Position numbers and translations under genes: made by a program | Notes under the pieces: generated by a model | The model's database searches: none | Told to the model about the DNA's origin: nothing | Seen by the model: the letters and a program-made list of their open reading frames with translations, nothing else | From: Gammaproteobacteria bacterium | GTDB taxonomy: Bacteria > Pseudomonadota > Gammaproteobacteria > Steroidobacterales > Steroidobacteraceae | Reading direction: 5' to 3' | Length of the DNA stretch: 64,000 nucleotides | NCBI GenBank assembly: GCA_027365225.1 | Contig: DAHXNV010000001.1 | Location: 58,004 to 122,003, forward strand | In this document: piece by piece, positions 62,640-64,000 of the stretch | Position numbering within the stretch: the first letter of the stretch is position 1 | Layout of the letters: each line of letters begins with the position of its first letter

Positions 62640-64000
62640 ACATGATTGATGCGTAGGTAGGAAAATCGAGAGAGGTGAAATAGCGATGCAATATCGCCGT
62701 GAAGGAAGTAGCCCCGAAAAATGTACTTGGAATGAGCCGATGGCGTCTAAGTGTTCGCAGGCCATGGTACGGCAGACGAAAAGGCGAGTCTGTCGCACTC
62801 ACCCGGGGTCGCAGGCCTTACCGAGCCCGATGTACAGAACGTACGGTAACCATGGAGATCCTGGCGGGAGTGCCGACGGAGTGGCACAGCTTTTGACAAG
62901 CCTAAACAGCGAGGAAGAAGCGAGAACCGGCAGGAAGTCTGAGTCGCCCATAGTAGCGATGAAATCCGGTAATGCGGATGGAGCGAAGGGGCGGCAGTAC
63001 TGGGATAGCGAATCACTGGCAAACATGCCCCGACACCGAGCGGACTCTGCGCATGAACACTGAGTTGATTCGCTTCACGCAATGGGTCAGAGACCAGCCG
63101 CAGAAGCGCTTCACGGCGCTGATGGGGTTGCTGGCTGCGGAGGAAGGACTCGCCGAGAGCTATCATCGGCAGCCGTCTAAGAAGGCGGTGGGGGTGGACG
63201 GGATCAACAAGGCGGACTACGGGCGCGAGCTCAAAGCGAACCTTGCCGATCTGTCGGCACGACTGAAGCGGATGGGGTACCGTCCGAAACCGTCGCGCCA
63301 AGTGTACATCCCGAAGTCCTCCGGCCATGGCCGGCGCCCGATAGGAATCCCTTGCCTCGAGGATCGGATCGTTGAGGATCGACTCAGTCGTATCCTGCAA
63401 GCGGTCTGGGAACCGGAGTTCAGGGATTGTTCCTATGCATTCAGACCGGACCGCAACGCGCATCAGGCGCTGGTCCGGCTGGAGCACATCATCACCGAGG
63501 AGCGGACACAGTGGGTGTACGAGGCGGATCTGAAGAACTTCTTCGGGTCCGTTTCGCACGACCACATGATGCGGTTTATCGAGCACCGGATAGGGGATTC
63601 GAACCTGTTGAGGCTCATCCGGCGTTTTCTCAAGGCGGGAGTGATGGACGAGGGCGTGTTTCACGCCAGCGACCAAGGCACCCCGCAGGGAAATTTGGTC
63701 AGCCCCGTGCTGTCCAACATTTACCTGCACTATACGCTGGACGAGTGGTTCGAGCGGCGCTTTGCTCGCCAATGCCGGGGCAAGGCGTTTCTGGTGCGTT
63801 CGGCAGACGACTTTGTGGCTTGTTTCGAGTTCGAAGCCGACGCACGCGCCTTTGAGCACTCGCTCAAGGAGCGTCTGCAGAGCTTTGGGCTGGAAATTGA
63901 GCCGACGAAGACCGCGTTGCTTCGCTTCGGTAATCTCGCGCCGATCCTCTGTAAACGGGACGGCCTGAAACGGCCGCGTACGTTTTCATTCCTTGGGTTC
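62640..64000 (+). mobile_element. Group II intron, 5' RNA portion and RT ORF; 5' boundary uncertain, 3' end beyond the window
   Basis: Structured non-coding leader (AAGTCTGAGTCGCCCATAGTAGCGATGAAATCCGGTAATGCGGATGGAGCGAAGGGG) directly before the maturase ORF. Confidence 0.75.
63053..64000 (+). CDS. ltrA: Group II intron reverse transcriptase/maturase, partial (C-terminus outside window)
   Basis: GVDGINKADYGRELKANL..., RRPIGIPCLEDRIVEDRLSRILQAVWEPEF, GTPQGNLVSPVLSNIYLHY, LVRSADDFVACF. Open to the right edge, so absent from the ORF track. Confidence 0.92.
   Translation, partial: MNTELIRFTQWVRDQPQKRFTALMGLLAAEEGLAESYHRQPSKKAVGVDGINKADYGRELKANLADLSARLKRMGYRPKPSRQVYIPKSSGHGRRPIGIPCLEDRIVEDRLSRILQAVWEPEFRDCSYAFRPDRNAHQALVRLEHIITEERTQWVYEADLKNFFGSVSHDHMMRFIEHRIGDSNLLRLIRRFLKAGVMDEGVFHASDQGTPQGNLVSPVLSNIYLHYTLDEWFERRFARQCRGKAFLVRSADDFVACFEFEADARAFEHSLKERLQSFGLEIEPTKTALLRFGNLAPILCKRDGLKRPRTFSFLGF

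Overview
64 kb of high-GC (gammaproteobacteria-like) chromosome, mostly conserved housekeeping genes: partial priA, pntAB, acsA, hemH, a fadI-like thiolase, gshA, ftsY-ftsE-ftsX, rpoH, mutM, coaD, rsmD, rpmB/rpmG, radC, coaBC, dut, and a cytoplasmic-type molybdoenzyme operon resembling soeABC. Accessory or decayed DNA is concentrated at about 16.3-20.6 kb, 46.1-46.6 kb and 62.4-64 kb. Strongest observations: (1) a 1,345-bp cassette (16353-17697) with perfect 17-bp terminal inverted repeats and an 8-bp target duplication (ATTTGCCG), carrying a frame-disrupted NYN/LabA-like gene and a small KGGKARA-type basic protein but no transposase; (2) a perfect CIRCE operator (TTAGCACTC-N9-GAGTGCTAA) directly upstream of rpoH, implying HrcA control of sigma-32; (3) a group II intron RT at the right edge with SADD in place of the catalytic YADD, next to a 3' tRNA-Gly fragment and a truncated GlsB/YeaQ-type gene; (4) an acetyl-CoA synthetase with a histone-H1-like basic tail; (5) a GlxA/AraC-like regulator pseudogene legible across two frames; (6) a truncated two-TM sensor protein lacking its kinase core; (7) a palindromic operator candidate upstream of the soe-like operon. 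Genes missed by the ORF track (edge-truncated or under 60 aa): priA N-terminus, rpmG, a 51-aa DUF3096-like membrane protein, and the intron RT. No CRISPR array, rRNA or complete tRNA was recognised. All family names come from reading sequence without database searches.
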